A stretch of DNA of 64,000 nucleotides from Micromonospora lupini str. Lupac 08 (GTDB taxonomy: Bacteria > Actinomycetota > Actinomycetes > Mycobacteriales > Micromonosporaceae): the NCBI RefSeq assembly GCF_000297395.2, contig NZ_HF570108.1, positions 2,832,106 to 2,896,105 of the forward strand, written 5' to 3'. Made by a program: the position numbers and the translations under genes. Within the stretch, counting starts at the first letter, position 1; every line of letters begins with the position of its first letter. This document shows, in pieces, positions 18,554 to 29,200 of this stretch. Below the pieces are notes generated by a model. The model saw only the letters and a program-made list of their open reading frames with translations. It was not told the DNA's origin and searched no databases.

Positions 18554-20595
18554 TTCGTCACCTCGCCGAGGAGGGTTTGAATCTCGGCCTCGAGGGCCTT
18601 GAGTTCGGCGTCGATCTCAGCGAGGGGCCTCGGGGGCTTGTACACGTAGAAGTGGCGGGTCAGAGGGATCTCGTACCCGATCTTGGTCTTGGTGTGGTCG
18701 ATCCAGGCATCGGGGACGTGTGGGTGGACTTCGCGGCGCAGGTACTCCTCGACGTCCTCGCGCAGCGGCACGTTTTCGTAGTCGCGCAACTCCGAGTCGG
18801 GTTCGGGCTTGCCCTTGACGAACTGCACCTCGCCCTCCGGGTCGCGCACGCCGATGACCTCTCGCAGCGCCTTCTGGAAGGGGACGCCGGCCGGCCAGAG
18901 GACGCCGGCCTCGGCCATCGCCGAGCGGACCGCGTCCCAGGCGGCCCGCTTGGTCAGCCACGAACGTCCCATCAGCGGCTTGAGCACAGTCTCGAACGCG
19001 CCAACGTCGAGGCTTTTCTGGATCGGCTTCGACTCGCGTACCTGGGTCAGGGTTTCCTCGGTGACCTCGAAGCGGAGTTTGAGTGGCCGTTCGACGGTAA
19101 TCCGTCGGTAGCCGAAGTCCTCGTTGGCGAAGACCTTGACCTTCTGGTGCAGCGGGTGCTCGGGGTCGTCGGCGACGTGCAGCGCCTCGGTGTAGAGGCG
19201 GGTGATCTCGCCGATCTGCTCGCCCGTCAGGTACTTGCGCTTGTCGCCGAGGGACTTGCGCATCTTGGCGAAGTAGTCGCGGGCGTCGAGCAACACCACC
19301 TTGCCCGCGTGGTCGGGCGACTTGCGGTTGGTAAGGATCCAAAAGTACGTGGAGATGCCGGTGTTGTAGAAGAGCTGGTCGGGCAGAGCAACGATCCCCT
19401 CCAACCAGTCGTTCTTTATGATCCACTGGCGGATCCGAGACTCACCGGACTCCGCAGCTCCCGTGAACAGCGGCGAGCCGTTGAAGACGATCGCGACCCG
19501 GCTGCCGCCCTTGCCGTCGGCGGTGACCGGTTTCATTTTTGAAATCATGTGCTGGAGGAAGAGCAGCGAGCCGTCGTTGATCCGCGGCAGGCCGGCGCCG
19601 AACCTGCCGTCGTCGCCGAGTGACTCGTACTCCTTTTCGATCTCGTCCTTGACCTTCTTCCACTCGACCCCAAACGGCGGGTTGGCCAGCAGGTAGTCGA
19701 AGCGTTCGCCCCGGTGGCCGTCGTCGCTGAACGAGTTGCCGAACTTGATGTTCTCCGGGTCCTGTCCCTTGATCATCATGTCGGATCGGCAGATTGCCCA
19801 GGACTCCGGATTCAGCTCCTGACCGAATACCTGCACCGTCGACGACGGGTTCAGCTTGGTGATGTGCTCCTCGGCCGCGCTCAACATGCCGCCGGTGCCA
19901 CAGGCCGGGTCCATCACGGTCCGCACCACGCCGGGGATGCTGAGCGCGTCGTCGTCGGGGGCGACCAGCAGGTTCACCATCAGCTCGATGACCTCGCGCG
20001 GGGTGAAGTGCTCACCGGCGGTCTCGTTGGACTGTTCCGCGAAGCGCCGAATCAGCTCCTCGAAGACGTACCCCATCTGGTGGTTGGAGACGACGACCTT
20101 GGGCTGCCCGCGCTCGTCCTTGACCACCTCGCCGTGCTCGTCTAGCTCGACCGGCCGCAGGTCCAGGTCCGCGAAGCGGCCGACTACCTTGTAGAGCAGG
20201 TTCGCGGCGTCGAGTCGGCGGATCTGCTGCGGGAACTCGTAGCGGTGCAGCACCTCCTGCGCGTTCTCGGAGAACGCCCCGATGTACGCGAGGAGATGCT
20301 TTGCGGCCTGGCTGGAGTCGTTGGCGACCAGCTTCAGGGTGTAGCGGCTGGTGTTGTAGAAGCTGTGGCCGGAGGCGCGGCGCAGGAAGCGGGCCACGTC
20401 GACGTCTTGGCCGCCGAACCTGTCGTGCGTCTCCAGCACCTTCTCCCGGGTCGGCTCCAGGACGCATTCCAGCCGGCGCAGCACGGTGAAGGGCAGGATC
20501 ACCTTGCCGTAGTCGGACTGCTTGTAGTCACCACGTAGGAGATCGGCGACCGACCAGGCGTGGTTTGCCAGTTCGGTGTGCTTGCTGCTGTTCAA
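18550..20595 (-). CDS. hsdM: Type I restriction enzyme, HsdM N6-adenine methyltransferase
   Basis: 681 aa from a TTG at 20595, chosen because GGAAGGA sits 6-7 nt ahead and the protein then begins like other HsdM (SSKHTELANHAW). Longer starts in the open frame have no homologous sequence. Motif I is DPACGTGG (229-236) and motif IV NPPF (305-308), the SAM pocket and catalytic loop. The N-terminal helical domain (1-200) includes HFTPREVIELM. It methylates adenine and with HsdS sets specificity. It lies 53 nt after the HTH-methylase gene, and its stop overlaps the hsdS start. Confidence 0.93.
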   Translation of the reverse strand: MNSSKHTELANHAWSVADLLRGDYKQSDYGKVILPFTVLRRLECVLEPTREKVLETHDRFGGQDVDVARFLRRASGHSFYNTSRYTLKLVANDSSQAAKHLLAYIGAFSENAQEVLHRYEFPQQIRRLDAANLLYKVVGRFADLDLRPVELDEHGEVVKDERGQPKVVVSNHQMGYVFEELIRRFAEQSNETAGEHFTPREVIELMVNLLVAPDDDALSIPGVVRTVMDPACGTGGMLSAAEEHITKLNPSSTVQVFGQELNPESWAICRSDMMIKGQDPENIKFGNSFSDDGHRGERFDYLLANPPFGVEWKKVKDEIEKEYESLGDDGRFGAGLPRINDGSLLFLQHMISKMKPVTADGKGGSRVAIVFNGSPLFTGAAESGESRIRQWIIKNDWLEGIVALPDQLFYNTGISTYFWILTNRKSPDHAGKVVLLDARDYFAKMRKSLGDKRKYLTGEQIGEITRLYTEALHVADDPEHPLHQKVKVFANEDFGYRRITVERPLKLRFEVTEETLTQVRESKPIQKSLDVGAFETVLKPLMGRSWLTKRAAWDAVRSAMAEAGVLWPAGVPFQKALREVIGVRDPEGEVQFVKGKPEPDSELRDYENVPLREDVEEYLRREVHPHVPDAWIDHTKTKIGYEIPLTRHFYVYKPPRPLAEIDAELKALEAEIQTLLGEVTN

Positions 20596-20648
20596 CGGGG
20601 TCCTTCCGAAGAGTCGGTGCTGAGGTGGCTGGGGGAGTCGGGTCAGGT

Positions 20649-22781
20649 TCAGGATGGCGTCTGATCGGCGCCTGGTGGTTGCAGCGCGCCGCCGGCGAGC
20701 CCCGCCGCAAGGGTGCGGGCCGTCTCGTCGGCGAGGCGGCTGGCGATGTCGGCCGCCGTGCGCAGGGCGTTCAGTTGGCGGAATGCCTTGCCGTAGCGCC
20801 GCTGCTCGGCGAGGGGCAGCAGCGGCACCCGCAGGCGGCGCGGGTCGAGGCGGATCACGGTGGAGCCAGACGACGCGGCGCTGAGATTCTCCTCGGCAGC
20901 CAGGAAGCCGGCCAGGAACCACGGGTCGAGGCGGGTGGGATCGGGTCGCAGGAGATGAAGGTGCCGACCAAGGTGGAGGCCGGCGTCGCGGGCGTCGGCG
21001 ACCCGGGCGGTGCCTGCGCCGTTCTGCAGCAGTTCCGGAAGGATGACGTCACCCTCCCGGATCTCGATCTCGGTGCCCGAGGGTTCCTCCTCGGCGTGGC
21101 CGGAGGCGGGGCGGTGTGACATCACGTCTCGGGCGGTCAGGGTGGGCGGCGCGGACGGGTCTGTTGCGACGGGTGTTGAACTGCGGATCGCCGCTGGCAC
21201 CCGCAGGAGCTCCAGCGCGTCGCCACGTAGGAGATCGGCGATGCTGGCGGTGCGCCAGGACAGGGGAGCGGCGCCGACGGGCGGCCAGGCCTCGCCGCCG
21301 CTCAAAGTGATCAACCCCGTGGCTGCCCGCCGTAGCCTGGAACGCAGTTCCTGGCCGATCGCGGCGAGCTCGTCGGGCATCGCCGGAACAGGGGTGGCCC
21401 GGACGTGACGGGCGGGCGTGAGGTCAATCGTCTCGTCGAGCAGGTCGATGATGGGAACGGCTTGAGCGACGCCCGGAACGGGGTCGAAGTTGTCTGGATG
21501 CCGGTCGTAGTCGTTCCACGCCTTGAGCACGTCGTCGTGCAGCGCGGGCCAGTCCAACTTTTGGCGCTTGCTTGGTGGCTGGTCAGGCCGGGAGACGTCG
21601 AGCGTGGCGGCGTCCACCATGAGGATGTTCAGCGGCAACGTGGCCTGCGGGTGTGGGCGTTCGATCACCCACAGGTGAAGGCCGACGTGTAGAGGTTGCG
21701 CGACCCCGGGCGGTAGGGCAATGACGGCCCGAAGCACGCCGGTGCGAAGGATCTCGGCTCTAAGCCGGCGGCCTGAACCGCGCTCGGCGGTGGCTGGCGG
21801 CATGAGGAGAACAGCGCGTCCACCCTCTGCCAGGTGTGCGAAGCAGTGCTGGAGCCAGGCGAGCTCCGACTCGCTCTTCGCCGGCAGGCCGAACTCCCAC
21901 CGTGCGTCGTACGCCAGCTCGTCGTGACCCCACTCGCGGTCGCCGTAGGGCGGGGCGCAGAGCACGGCCTCGGCGGTCAGGGTCGGGAAGGCGTCGGCAC
22001 GGATGCTGTCGCCGGCACGCACGCTCACCTGAACGGTGGTCTCCCCAGGCTGAAGGGCGAGGCGTACGGCGGTCTGCGCGGCCTGCGCGGGGACGATGTC
22101 CTGGCCGTACAGCTTCCGTGCCCCGCGGGCTGCGGCCGCGAGAAGAAGGTTGCCAGCGCCGCAGGCAGGGTCGAAGACAGCCTCCGGGTACGGCTCGCCC
22201 GGCTCCGCGAGCAGGTCGGCCATCAACGTGGCCACCGGCGCGGGGGTCTCGTACATGCCGCCGGCGCTGGTGGCTTCGTGGTCGCCTTCCGCGAGCGCGT
22301 CCGCGGCGCGCAGAGCTCCCTCGTCGGCGACGCAGCGCAGCAGCGCCCGCAGTAGCGCCGCGTCCTCCGCGTCGTACGTGAGGTCGGCAATCCCGGGGAT
22401 CTCGGCGACGTGTGGCCGGGTCGCCTGCAAGGCCCGCTCGGGCAGTTGGCTGTTGGGGAGGTCGACGAGTTGTTTCAGGTCGCTGTCCGCCATCCGGGCT
22501 GCGGCCAGGACCAGCGGTAGCAGTCTGGTCGGCGTGCCGCTGCCGGCCTGAGTGGCGCGCATGGCGGTGCGCAGGTCGTCGGCGGGTGAGGTGGCAGGAA
22601 GCTGACCTCGCGCGGCAAGCCAGCCCTGGACCGCGTCCAAGTCGTAGGCCGGGCTGGTGTCCGTGCCGCCGGTTGGGGCCGGGAAGTCTGGGTGACGCCG
22701 ACGCCAGTTGCTGACGGTGGCGCGCGTGACCCCGGCCAGCCGGGAGATCTCGGCGGCGGTCACCTGGGCATGTCTGGGCAT
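20649..22781 (-). CDS. HTH-containing N6 DNA methylase with HsdS-like C-terminus
   Basis: 710 aa. Residues 8-30 form a MerR/XRE-like helix-turn-helix (VTAAEISRLAGVTRATVSNW). The methylase domain (about 140-430) has motif I DPACGAGN (204-211), but motif IV reads APPYG (276-280) instead of NPPY. The C-terminal third (about 500-690) looks like half of an HsdS subunit, with EGDVILPEL and a helix LPLAEQRRYGKAFRQLNALR at the conserved position. The gene heads the hsd operon. The changed catalytic Asn could mean a weak or inactive methylase that recognises DNA. It could also repress its own promoter through the HTH. Confidence 0.85.
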   Translation of the reverse strand: MPRHAQVTAAEISRLAGVTRATVSNWRRRHPDFPAPTGGTDTSPAYDLDAVQGWLAARGQLPATSPADDLRTAMRATQAGSGTPTRLLPLVLAAARMADSDLKQLVDLPNSQLPERALQATRPHVAEIPGIADLTYDAEDAALLRALLRCVADEGALRAADALAEGDHEATSAGGMYETPAPVATLMADLLAEPGEPYPEAVFDPACGAGNLLLAAAARGARKLYGQDIVPAQAAQTAVRLALQPGETTVQVSVRAGDSIRADAFPTLTAEAVLCAPPYGDREWGHDELAYDARWEFGLPAKSESELAWLQHCFAHLAEGGRAVLLMPPATAERGSGRRLRAEILRTGVLRAVIALPPGVAQPLHVGLHLWVIERPHPQATLPLNILMVDAATLDVSRPDQPPSKRQKLDWPALHDDVLKAWNDYDRHPDNFDPVPGVAQAVPIIDLLDETIDLTPARHVRATPVPAMPDELAAIGQELRSRLRRAATGLITLSGGEAWPPVGAAPLSWRTASIADLLRGDALELLRVPAAIRSSTPVATDPSAPPTLTARDVMSHRPASGHAEEEPSGTEIEIREGDVILPELLQNGAGTARVADARDAGLHLGRHLHLLRPDPTRLDPWFLAGFLAAEENLSAASSGSTVIRLDPRRLRVPLLPLAEQRRYGKAFRQLNALRTAADIASRLADETARTLAAGLAGGALQPPGADQTPS

Positions 22782-22821
22782 CGGTGTCCTGTCATTTCAT
22801 GCATCGTCCTGCTCGCGGATC

Positions 22822-22849
22822 ACACTACACGACCCCTGAGGCGTGTAAA
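22822..22849 (-). promoter_or_regulatory. Candidate promoter for the HTH-methylase/hsd operon
   Basis: Minus strand: TTTACA (22844-22849), a 16-nt spacer and TAGTGT (22822-22827), about 40 nt before the ATG at 22781. TAGTGT fits the TAnnnT pattern of actinomycete -10 boxes. Seen by eye only. Confidence 0.45.
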
Positions 22850-22860
22850 CGGTTTGACAC
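22843..22860. promoter_or_regulatory. Palindromic operator candidate between divergent operons
   Basis: GTGTAAACGGTTTGACAC is an imperfect palindrome (arms GTGTAAAC and GTTT-g-ACAC). It covers the -35 boxes of the two divergent promoter candidates, so a bound protein could control both. The HTH in the methylase encoded on the left is one possible ligand. Confidence 0.45.
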
Positions 22861-22882
22861 CGCTTTCAATGCCGAGTGTGCT
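22854..22882 (+). promoter_or_regulatory. Candidate promoter for the ATPase operon
   Basis: TTGACA (22854-22859) is a perfect -35. A 17-nt spacer leads to TGTGCT (22877-22882), a weaker -10. The first gene on this side starts about 200 nt downstream at 23080, so the leader is long. Confidence 0.4.
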
Positions 22883-23079
22883 AGTGTCGTTTTCAGTGAG
22901 CGGGCCGAGGTTTGCCTCGGCTGCCGCCGATGCTTCCTGTCCGGGTGTCGACGCCCGGGCGTACCACCCTCATGTCCGGCCCAGCCCTTCCGGCCGGTCA
23001 GATTCCTCATGCCGACGCAGCGAGTTGCCCCGCCTTCCGGCGCGGCCACTCGCCCCCCTCCCATGAGAGGAGGCACCAC

Positions 23080-25545
23080 ATGAGCATCGACCCTCAAGCC
23101 GACACCGTTGACCAGCTCATCCTCGACCACCTCGACCACTCCGACCTGACCGAGACCGCCAAGGACCTCGTCATCGCCGCCCTGCTCGGCGGCGACGAGC
23201 TCGCCTCGGTGCTCGGCGGCGCGACACCGCGCCGACCGACACCCCCGTCGCCCGACACCGAAACCCCGGAACCGATCGGGACCTACCTAGCCAGCATCGA
23301 GGTGACCGGGTTCCGCGGCATCGGGCCTACGGCCACGCTCAACCTCGTACCCGGACCGGGACTGACCATCGTGACCGGTCGCAACGGCTCGGGTAAGTCC
23401 AGCTTCGCCGAAGCCGCCGAGCTCGCCCTGACCGGCGAGAACAAGCGGTGGGCCGGCCGCAGCTCGGTCTGGCAGGAGGGCTGGCGCAACCTCCACGCCA
23501 CCGAAAGCCCTCGCATCCACGTACGACTCGGGGTCGAGGGCCACCGCAACGGCGCCACCGTCGAATGCGACTGGGAGCCCGAGGCAGGGCTCAACGATGG
23601 CGAGACGTTCCTGCAGATCGCCGGTAAGCCCCGGCAGTCGGTTGCGGACCTCGGATGGGCGCAGCCGTTGGAGCTGTACCGCCCGTTCCTCTCCTACGCC
23701 GAACTCGGTGGGCTGCTCAGCGGCCGTCCCAGCGAGATGCACGACTCGCTGCACCGCATCCTCGGCCTCGGCCGGCTGGTCGAAATCGAGACCATGCTCA
23801 AGACCGCGCGTAAGGAGATGGACGACCGGCGCAAGCTGGCCGGCGCCCAGCTGCCGCAGCTGCGGACCGCGCTCGCCGCCCACCCGGACCCGCGCGCCCG
23901 CCGCGCCGAGCAGGCGCTGAGCGGCAAGGCGGCCGACCTCGACGCGCTTGCGGCGTTGGCCACCGCCAACGAGCCGACCACTGACACGACCCTCGTGCCG
24001 CTGCGCCAGCTCGACGTACTCGACCTGCCCGAACGAGACGCCCTGGTACGCGAGCTGGAGCGACTCCGTGGGGCGCTGCAACAGATCGACGACCTGGCCG
24101 GCACGCCGGTGGAGGAAGCTCGGGCGCTCGCCCGGCTGCTGAGCGACGCCCTGCGCCATCACCACAGCCACCCGGGCCAGCCCTGTCCAGTGTGCGGGGG
24201 TCGCACCCTGGACGAGGCGTGGGCCGAGCAGGCGCAGGCGCAGCTGCGACGACTCACCGAGCGGGCCGAACGCCTCGACGAAGCCCACGAGCTCGAGCGG
24301 GGTTCGCGCCGCACGCTGCGGAGCTGGCTGCCCCAGCTGCCGCCCGTACTCGCCGTCGACCTCAGCGCCGAGGGGGTGGACACCGACGACGCCCGGGCCG
24401 GATGGCAGCACTGGGACGAGCTGATCGGGTCCGCCGACTCGCACAAGATCGCCGAATCGGCGCTCGTCACCTTCGATGCGCTCACCACCGTCCTGCAGCC
24501 GGTCAAGGCGGCAGCACGGCTGGCGCTCGAACGCCGGCAGGCCGCCTGGCAGCCGCTCGCTGACCAGATCCGCGCCTGGATCGACACCGAGCAGGCCAGT
24601 CGTCAGTCCGTCCAGATGTTCACGGCGCTGAAGGCCGCGGTCACCTGGCTACAGACGGTCGGCGGGAGCATCCGTAACGACAAGCTCGCACCGGTGGCCG
24701 CGGAGGCGACCGATATCTGGAACACGCTGCGGCAGGAGAGCAACGTCGACCTCGGCGCGATCCAACTCGCCGGCACCGGCACCAACCGAAGGGTGGACCT
24801 GAAGGTCAACGTCGACGGCGTACCCGGGGCGGCGCTGGGGGTGATGAGCCAGGGCGAACTGCACTCGCTCGCCCTGGCGCTCTTCCTGCCCCGCGCCACG
24901 ATGCCCGAGAGCCCGTTCCGGTTCCTCGTCATCGACGACCCGGTGCAATCCATGGACCCGGCCAAGGTCTACGGGCTGGCTAAGGTCCTGGACCAGGTGG
25001 CCAAGCACCGGCAGGTCATCGTCTTCACCCACGACGACCGCCTGCCGGCCGCGGTGCGACACCTGCAACTCGACGCCCGGATTCGCATCGTCAGCAGGCT
25101 GGCGCAGTCCCAGGTCACTGTCACCGGTGACGCGCACGGCGACCCCGCCCGGCGCTACCTTGACGACGCGACGGCCATCGTCCGCGACGACGACATGGCC
25201 GACGAGGTCCGCCGTCCGGTCGTCTGCAACCTCATCCGCGACGCCCTCGAATACACCTGCCACGAGCGGATCCGTACCCGTGACTTCCGGGCCGGGCTGC
25301 CGATCGCAGAGACCGAGGCGGCGATCAGCGAGGCGCACGGTCTGCGACCGACCCTCGCGCTGACGCTCCTGTCGGATCACCGGCGGGCCGGCAAAGAGTT
25401 GAACCAACCGCTGGAACGGCTGCACCCCGCAGCCCGGCGGGTCGTCGCCTTCGCCAACCGTGGCGCGCACGGCGGTAGTTCCGGCGACCTTGCCGGGCTC
25501 GTGTCCGACGCGCGTGCGGTGGTGGGGAGGTTGAGTCAGCCGTGA
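23080..25545 (+). CDS. SbcC/Rad50-like AAA ATPase
   Basis: 821 aa from the ATG at 23080, which follows AGAGGAGG (23066-23073). The N-terminal 65 residues precede the ATPase half: VTGFRG, then Walker A GRNGSGKSS (100-108). The middle is predicted coiled coil with a CPVCGG element (C369, C372), like the zinc hook of Rad50. The second ATPase half has MSQGELHSLALAL (signature, near 589) and FLVIDDPVQSMDP (Walker B, near 615-627), then VIVFTHDD. About 140 helical residues follow that Rad50 lacks. SMC-like DNA-binding ATPases of this type recur in defence loci. Its stop overlaps the next GTG. Confidence 0.88.
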   Translation: MSIDPQADTVDQLILDHLDHSDLTETAKDLVIAALLGGDELASVLGGATPRRPTPPSPDTETPEPIGTYLASIEVTGFRGIGPTATLNLVPGPGLTIVTGRNGSGKSSFAEAAELALTGENKRWAGRSSVWQEGWRNLHATESPRIHVRLGVEGHRNGATVECDWEPEAGLNDGETFLQIAGKPRQSVADLGWAQPLELYRPFLSYAELGGLLSGRPSEMHDSLHRILGLGRLVEIETMLKTARKEMDDRRKLAGAQLPQLRTALAAHPDPRARRAEQALSGKAADLDALAALATANEPTTDTTLVPLRQLDVLDLPERDALVRELERLRGALQQIDDLAGTPVEEARALARLLSDALRHHHSHPGQPCPVCGGRTLDEAWAEQAQAQLRRLTERAERLDEAHELERGSRRTLRSWLPQLPPVLAVDLSAEGVDTDDARAGWQHWDELIGSADSHKIAESALVTFDALTTVLQPVKAAARLALERRQAAWQPLADQIRAWIDTEQASRQSVQMFTALKAAVTWLQTVGGSIRNDKLAPVAAEATDIWNTLRQESNVDLGAIQLAGTGTNRRVDLKVNVDGVPGAALGVMSQGELHSLALALFLPRATMPESPFRFLVIDDPVQSMDPAKVYGLAKVLDQVAKHRQVIVFTHDDRLPAAVRHLQLDARIRIVSRLAQSQVTVTGDAHGDPARRYLDDATAIVRDDDMADEVRRPVVCNLIRDALEYTCHERIRTRDFRAGLPIAETEAAISEAHGLRPTLALTLLSDHRRAGKELNQPLERLHPAARRVVAFANRGAHGGSSGDLAGLVSDARAVVGRLSQP

Positions 25546-25946
25546 GCCCGCACACGTATCTGAGCGCTGCCAGTGAGCTGCTGCTGCACCCGCCGTCCAG
25601 CATGCGCCGCTGCTGGCAACGCGGATCCGCCTGTCTGACCCGCCTCGCCCTCGAACAGGGGCTGCGGCACTACTGGGACCAGGTCGCCCCCTCCGTCGTC
25701 GACCGCCCCATGCGCAACCAACTGCTCGTTCTACCCACCTTCGCCGGTGCCGAAGCAGCCTCGACGGCGCGCACCGCCTGGCACGGCCTGTCCCGCGCGA
25801 TGCACCATCACACCTACGAGCTCGCGCCCACGGTGGCGGAACTCCGCGGCTGGCACCAGGACGTCGCCGCACTTCTACCCCAACTCGAGCTGGCCGACCC
25901 CGCCGGCCCGAAGGGGTCACGGCCTGACGCGCCCGCCATCCAATGA
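25542..25946 (+). CDS. Small helical hypothetical protein, ATPase partner
   Basis: 134 aa. GTGA overlap with the ATPase stop shows translational coupling. The sequence is helical, with SAASELLLHPP near the start and conserved-looking WHGLSRAMHHHTYELAPTV; it resembles nothing I can name. The resemblance in layout to small partners of SMC-like defence ATPases is inference. A strong hairpin follows directly. Confidence 0.75.
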   Translation: MSPHTYLSAASELLLHPPSSMRRCWQRGSACLTRLALEQGLRHYWDQVAPSVVDRPMRNQLLVLPTFAGAEAASTARTAWHGLSRAMHHHTYELAPTVAELRGWHQDVAALLPQLELADPAGPKGSRPDAPAIQ

Positions 25947-25953
25947 TCCGAGG

Positions 25954-25992
25954 GCCGGGCCGGTCACCTGCCCGCCAGGTGACCGGCCCGGC
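25954..25992 (+). terminator. Strong hairpin, probable terminator
   Basis: A perfect 17-bp stem: GCCGGGCCGGTCACCTG (25954-25970), 5-nt loop, and its complement (25976-25992), 8 nt after the stop at 25946. It has no T tract, as is common in actinomycetes. It separates the ATPase pair from the following promoter. Confidence 0.7.
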
Positions 25993-26131
25993 AGGCGGAC
26001 GACGTCAACGCCGCCACCTCTCACTCCCCTGAGTGGGGCGGCGTCCTATCTGACCTGTCCACCGCTGCAGCCGACTGGTTCCACCTCAGTGACCGATCGG
26101 GCAGGGCGGACGCTGAGGCGATGCTTTGGTC

Positions 26132-26160
26132 TTGAAGACGCCTTGGCTTGCTTGCATAGT
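26132..26160 (+). promoter_or_regulatory. Candidate promoter for the 1103-aa gene and helicase
   Basis: TTGAAG (26132-26137), 17-nt spacer and CATAGT (26155-26160), 42 nt before the GTG start at 26203. Good spacing and position after a terminator hairpin make this credible. Confidence 0.5.
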
Positions 26161-26202
26161 CGCCCTACCGCGCTGACCACCCCAATCCACAAGAGGGAGA
26201 CC

Positions 26203-29200
26203 GTGTCACACGCAACCGAGATACTTCGGCTCCGGGAAGACGAGTGGGCGCCAGCCCTGCGCGCGGTGTCGCTGGTCGCCGAGATTGATGCACCGGAGGA
26301 CCACGCCAAAGAGGTCATCCGCGCCCTGGGACGAGTCTTTTGGCTCAGTGCCCCCCTCGACCGACAGCGGCTGCTCACCCGTCATTACCCCGCGTGCTTG
26401 GTCGTCGGACTGGCCGGGCTCGGTGCCGTCGGGTACGAGCACGGCGACTACTGGAGCGCCGTCCACAACGAGGCGCCGGGCCAAATCGACCAGACGTTCT
26501 GGGGGAGGGCCTTCCGCCTCAACCTCGACCACTTCCGGCTGGCCCGGTTCCCTGGTCTGCCGCAGGTCTACGTCGGTGAGATCCTCATGCATGCCGGGGT
26601 CCCCGCGTACTGCCTCGGTGACCTGTTGAATCTCCTCCTGCACCGCCAGGCCCGCGAGCCCGGACTCACTGGCGAGAGCTTCCTCGCCTGGGCGCTCGCG
26701 CCGGGCCGTGAGTCGCGGCTGAACGGGACCGACAAGCCGGTGCAGCGGTTCATTCAGCGCGGCGAGGACTACGCCGCGGACCTTGTCGACCGCTGCCTCG
26801 ACCTGTTGGAACGGCTGCGGCAGCCGGGGTTCACCGCCGACGGACTCGGACTCTCCCCACACCTGATCGAAAGAGCTCAGGCGCTCGCTGAGGCGGAGCA
26901 GCTCGACTGGACAGGCAGCTCGGAGCGCGGCGGGTCGGCCGCGCAGGCGGCGCCGCAGCGACCTCACCTGGAGTTGGAGCCGTTCGGCCGAGGCCTGATG
27001 GTGTGGCTGCCGCCGGTCCATGACGCAGCGGACGGTCGTGTCATGTGGCAGTTGCGCTTCGACGGCGAGGTCGAATCGGTCGTCAGCCAGTCCCGCTGGC
27101 CCGGCACCAGCGAGACGGCACCCGCAACGGTGGTAGCCATCGCACGCCCCGCACGTCAGGTGACTGTCGAGTTGGCCGGCTACGACCAGGAGTACGAGCT
27201 GGACGTTGTTGACCCGCGGGATCCCCTGTTGGTCTTCACCGAGGACGGCCGACGGGTGCCGGCAACCACCGGCCTTCCGCCCGAGCCGGTCTGGCTGCTG
27301 TACCCGCAAGAGAGCGACGGCGGTGGGCCGCTCGAGCTGCAGGTGGATGGCGACCTGGTCGACACGTACGACGTGCCGGCCCCGTACGGCTGGCTCGGCT
27401 GGACGCTGCGTCGCGCCGACCTTCGTCAGGTGTCGCAGCTGCGGCTTGGCGGCGGACTACCGCGCCGGGTCAAGGGTGCCCGCCGCGCCCAACTGCAACT
27501 CGCTCAGCCATTGCCCGGAGTGAGCAGCCTCGCCGGCGGACCAGTCATCGCGACGGCCCCACGGCTGACCCTGCCGACCGAGCCCGGCGTGAGCACCGAC
27601 TGGTCGATCCGGATCCGTCGACCCGGCTCCGGTCAGCTCCTGCATACCGAGAGCCTCTCTTCCAACCACGACACGACGGTCGACCCGTGGCGGGACCTTG
27701 CCCGCCCCTTGGTCGGCGCCTACGAGATCACCGTTCGAGGTCCGCTCGGCCGCGGCCTGGCCCGTACGCTGGAGTTCGCCGAGGGGTTGTCCGTCATCTC
27801 CCACCCCGCCTGGCGGGAGATCACGGCGGACGGGCTGGAACCGGCCACCGTAGGAGCCGACGCCACCCTGCCCGACCTGTCGGTCACGCCCTCAATGACC
27901 CACCTGGGCCCCGCCGACACCGCTGTTGAGCTGCAGCTCGACAGCCCGGGCGGCGCGACCACCGTACGGGTCACGCCCGCCCACATGGCGCTCCAACGGT
28001 TGGGCGGCGGCAGCCGCGGCGAATGGTCCCTGCAACCACTGCGTCTGGACACCGAGACGATCGGAGAGGGTGAACTGCTCGTGAGGCTGCCGCGGGCGGC
28101 GGACGCACGGTTGATCGTCCGCTCCGGGGGCCGCGAGCTGCAAACCGTTCCGTCCGGAGAAACCTACGGGCAGCCGATGGCCCGGTTTGGGCTCGCGGCC
28201 ATCGCCGACACGGTCGGCGCCCACGGGCTCGCTCAGCTTGACGTCCGCTTTGACGGGCAGGACTTCCCGGCAGCGCGCTGCGTACCCCGACGCCTTGCCA
28301 GCGCGGTGCACCTCGATGACGACCGGCTGGTGCTGGTCGACGGCGTGCGGGCCGAAGGGCTGACGGCCGCGCTGTACCAGGTGTACTCGCCGTGGGAACC
28401 GCCGTACCTCGCACGCCTCAGCGAGGACCTGGTCAGCGACCCACTGCCCACGCGGGTCACCACGGCGGGGCCCCTCGTGGCGCTGTTGCGCATCGAGGAT
28501 CCGTGGTTGCCGTCGGACTGGCCGGATTGGCCCGGCCACGACAACGCCTTCGACCTCGCCGAGCTGAAGTGGCAGCCGACCGGCCAGGACTTGGCTGGTG
28601 AGGCGGTCTCGGCGTACCTTGCCGGAGCAAGTGCCCTGCCCGACCGACCGGACATCGCGCCGCTGCTGTTCGACCTCTACCCGCGCGCGGACGACCTTTA
28701 TGCCCGAGGTGTCACGGCCAACATCCGGGGCGCCGCAGCGCTCCTGCGCCCGCATCCCGCCGCCGCGCTGGCCGCGCTCACCAAGCACCACGCCTCGGCC
28801 GACCAGGTGGTCGCGCCCCTGGTGCACTCCGGTCTGATCGCCCTGCCTCCCGACAGGTACGTCAGTCCGGCCGACGAGGCGCGGCTATGGACGGCGAGCC
28901 CGCTGGCCGCAATGCTCGCCTCGGCCCACCGGCTGCCTGACATCGCCTCCGATGCCGATCTGGGCGAACAGATCGCCGCGGTGTGCGGGGAGGTGGCAGC
29001 ACATCTGCTCGCCGGCGGCCCCGATCCGTACGAGACAGTCGGCAGGTTCGACCAGTCGGCCGAGGTGTTTGCGTTGCTGCCGGCCGCGGAACGCGACCGG
29101 GTGTGGCGGGCGATGCGCGTCGTTCCCGGCGGCCTGCTCGACGCCGACGAACGGATGGTTGCGGCCCGCCACCTGTTCGAGGTACGGGTGCGGCCCGGCC

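Noticed and set aside
20596..20922. Longer N-terminus for HsdM
   Set aside because: Arg-rich out-of-family sequence overlapping the previous gene; the TTG at 20595 has a ribosome site.
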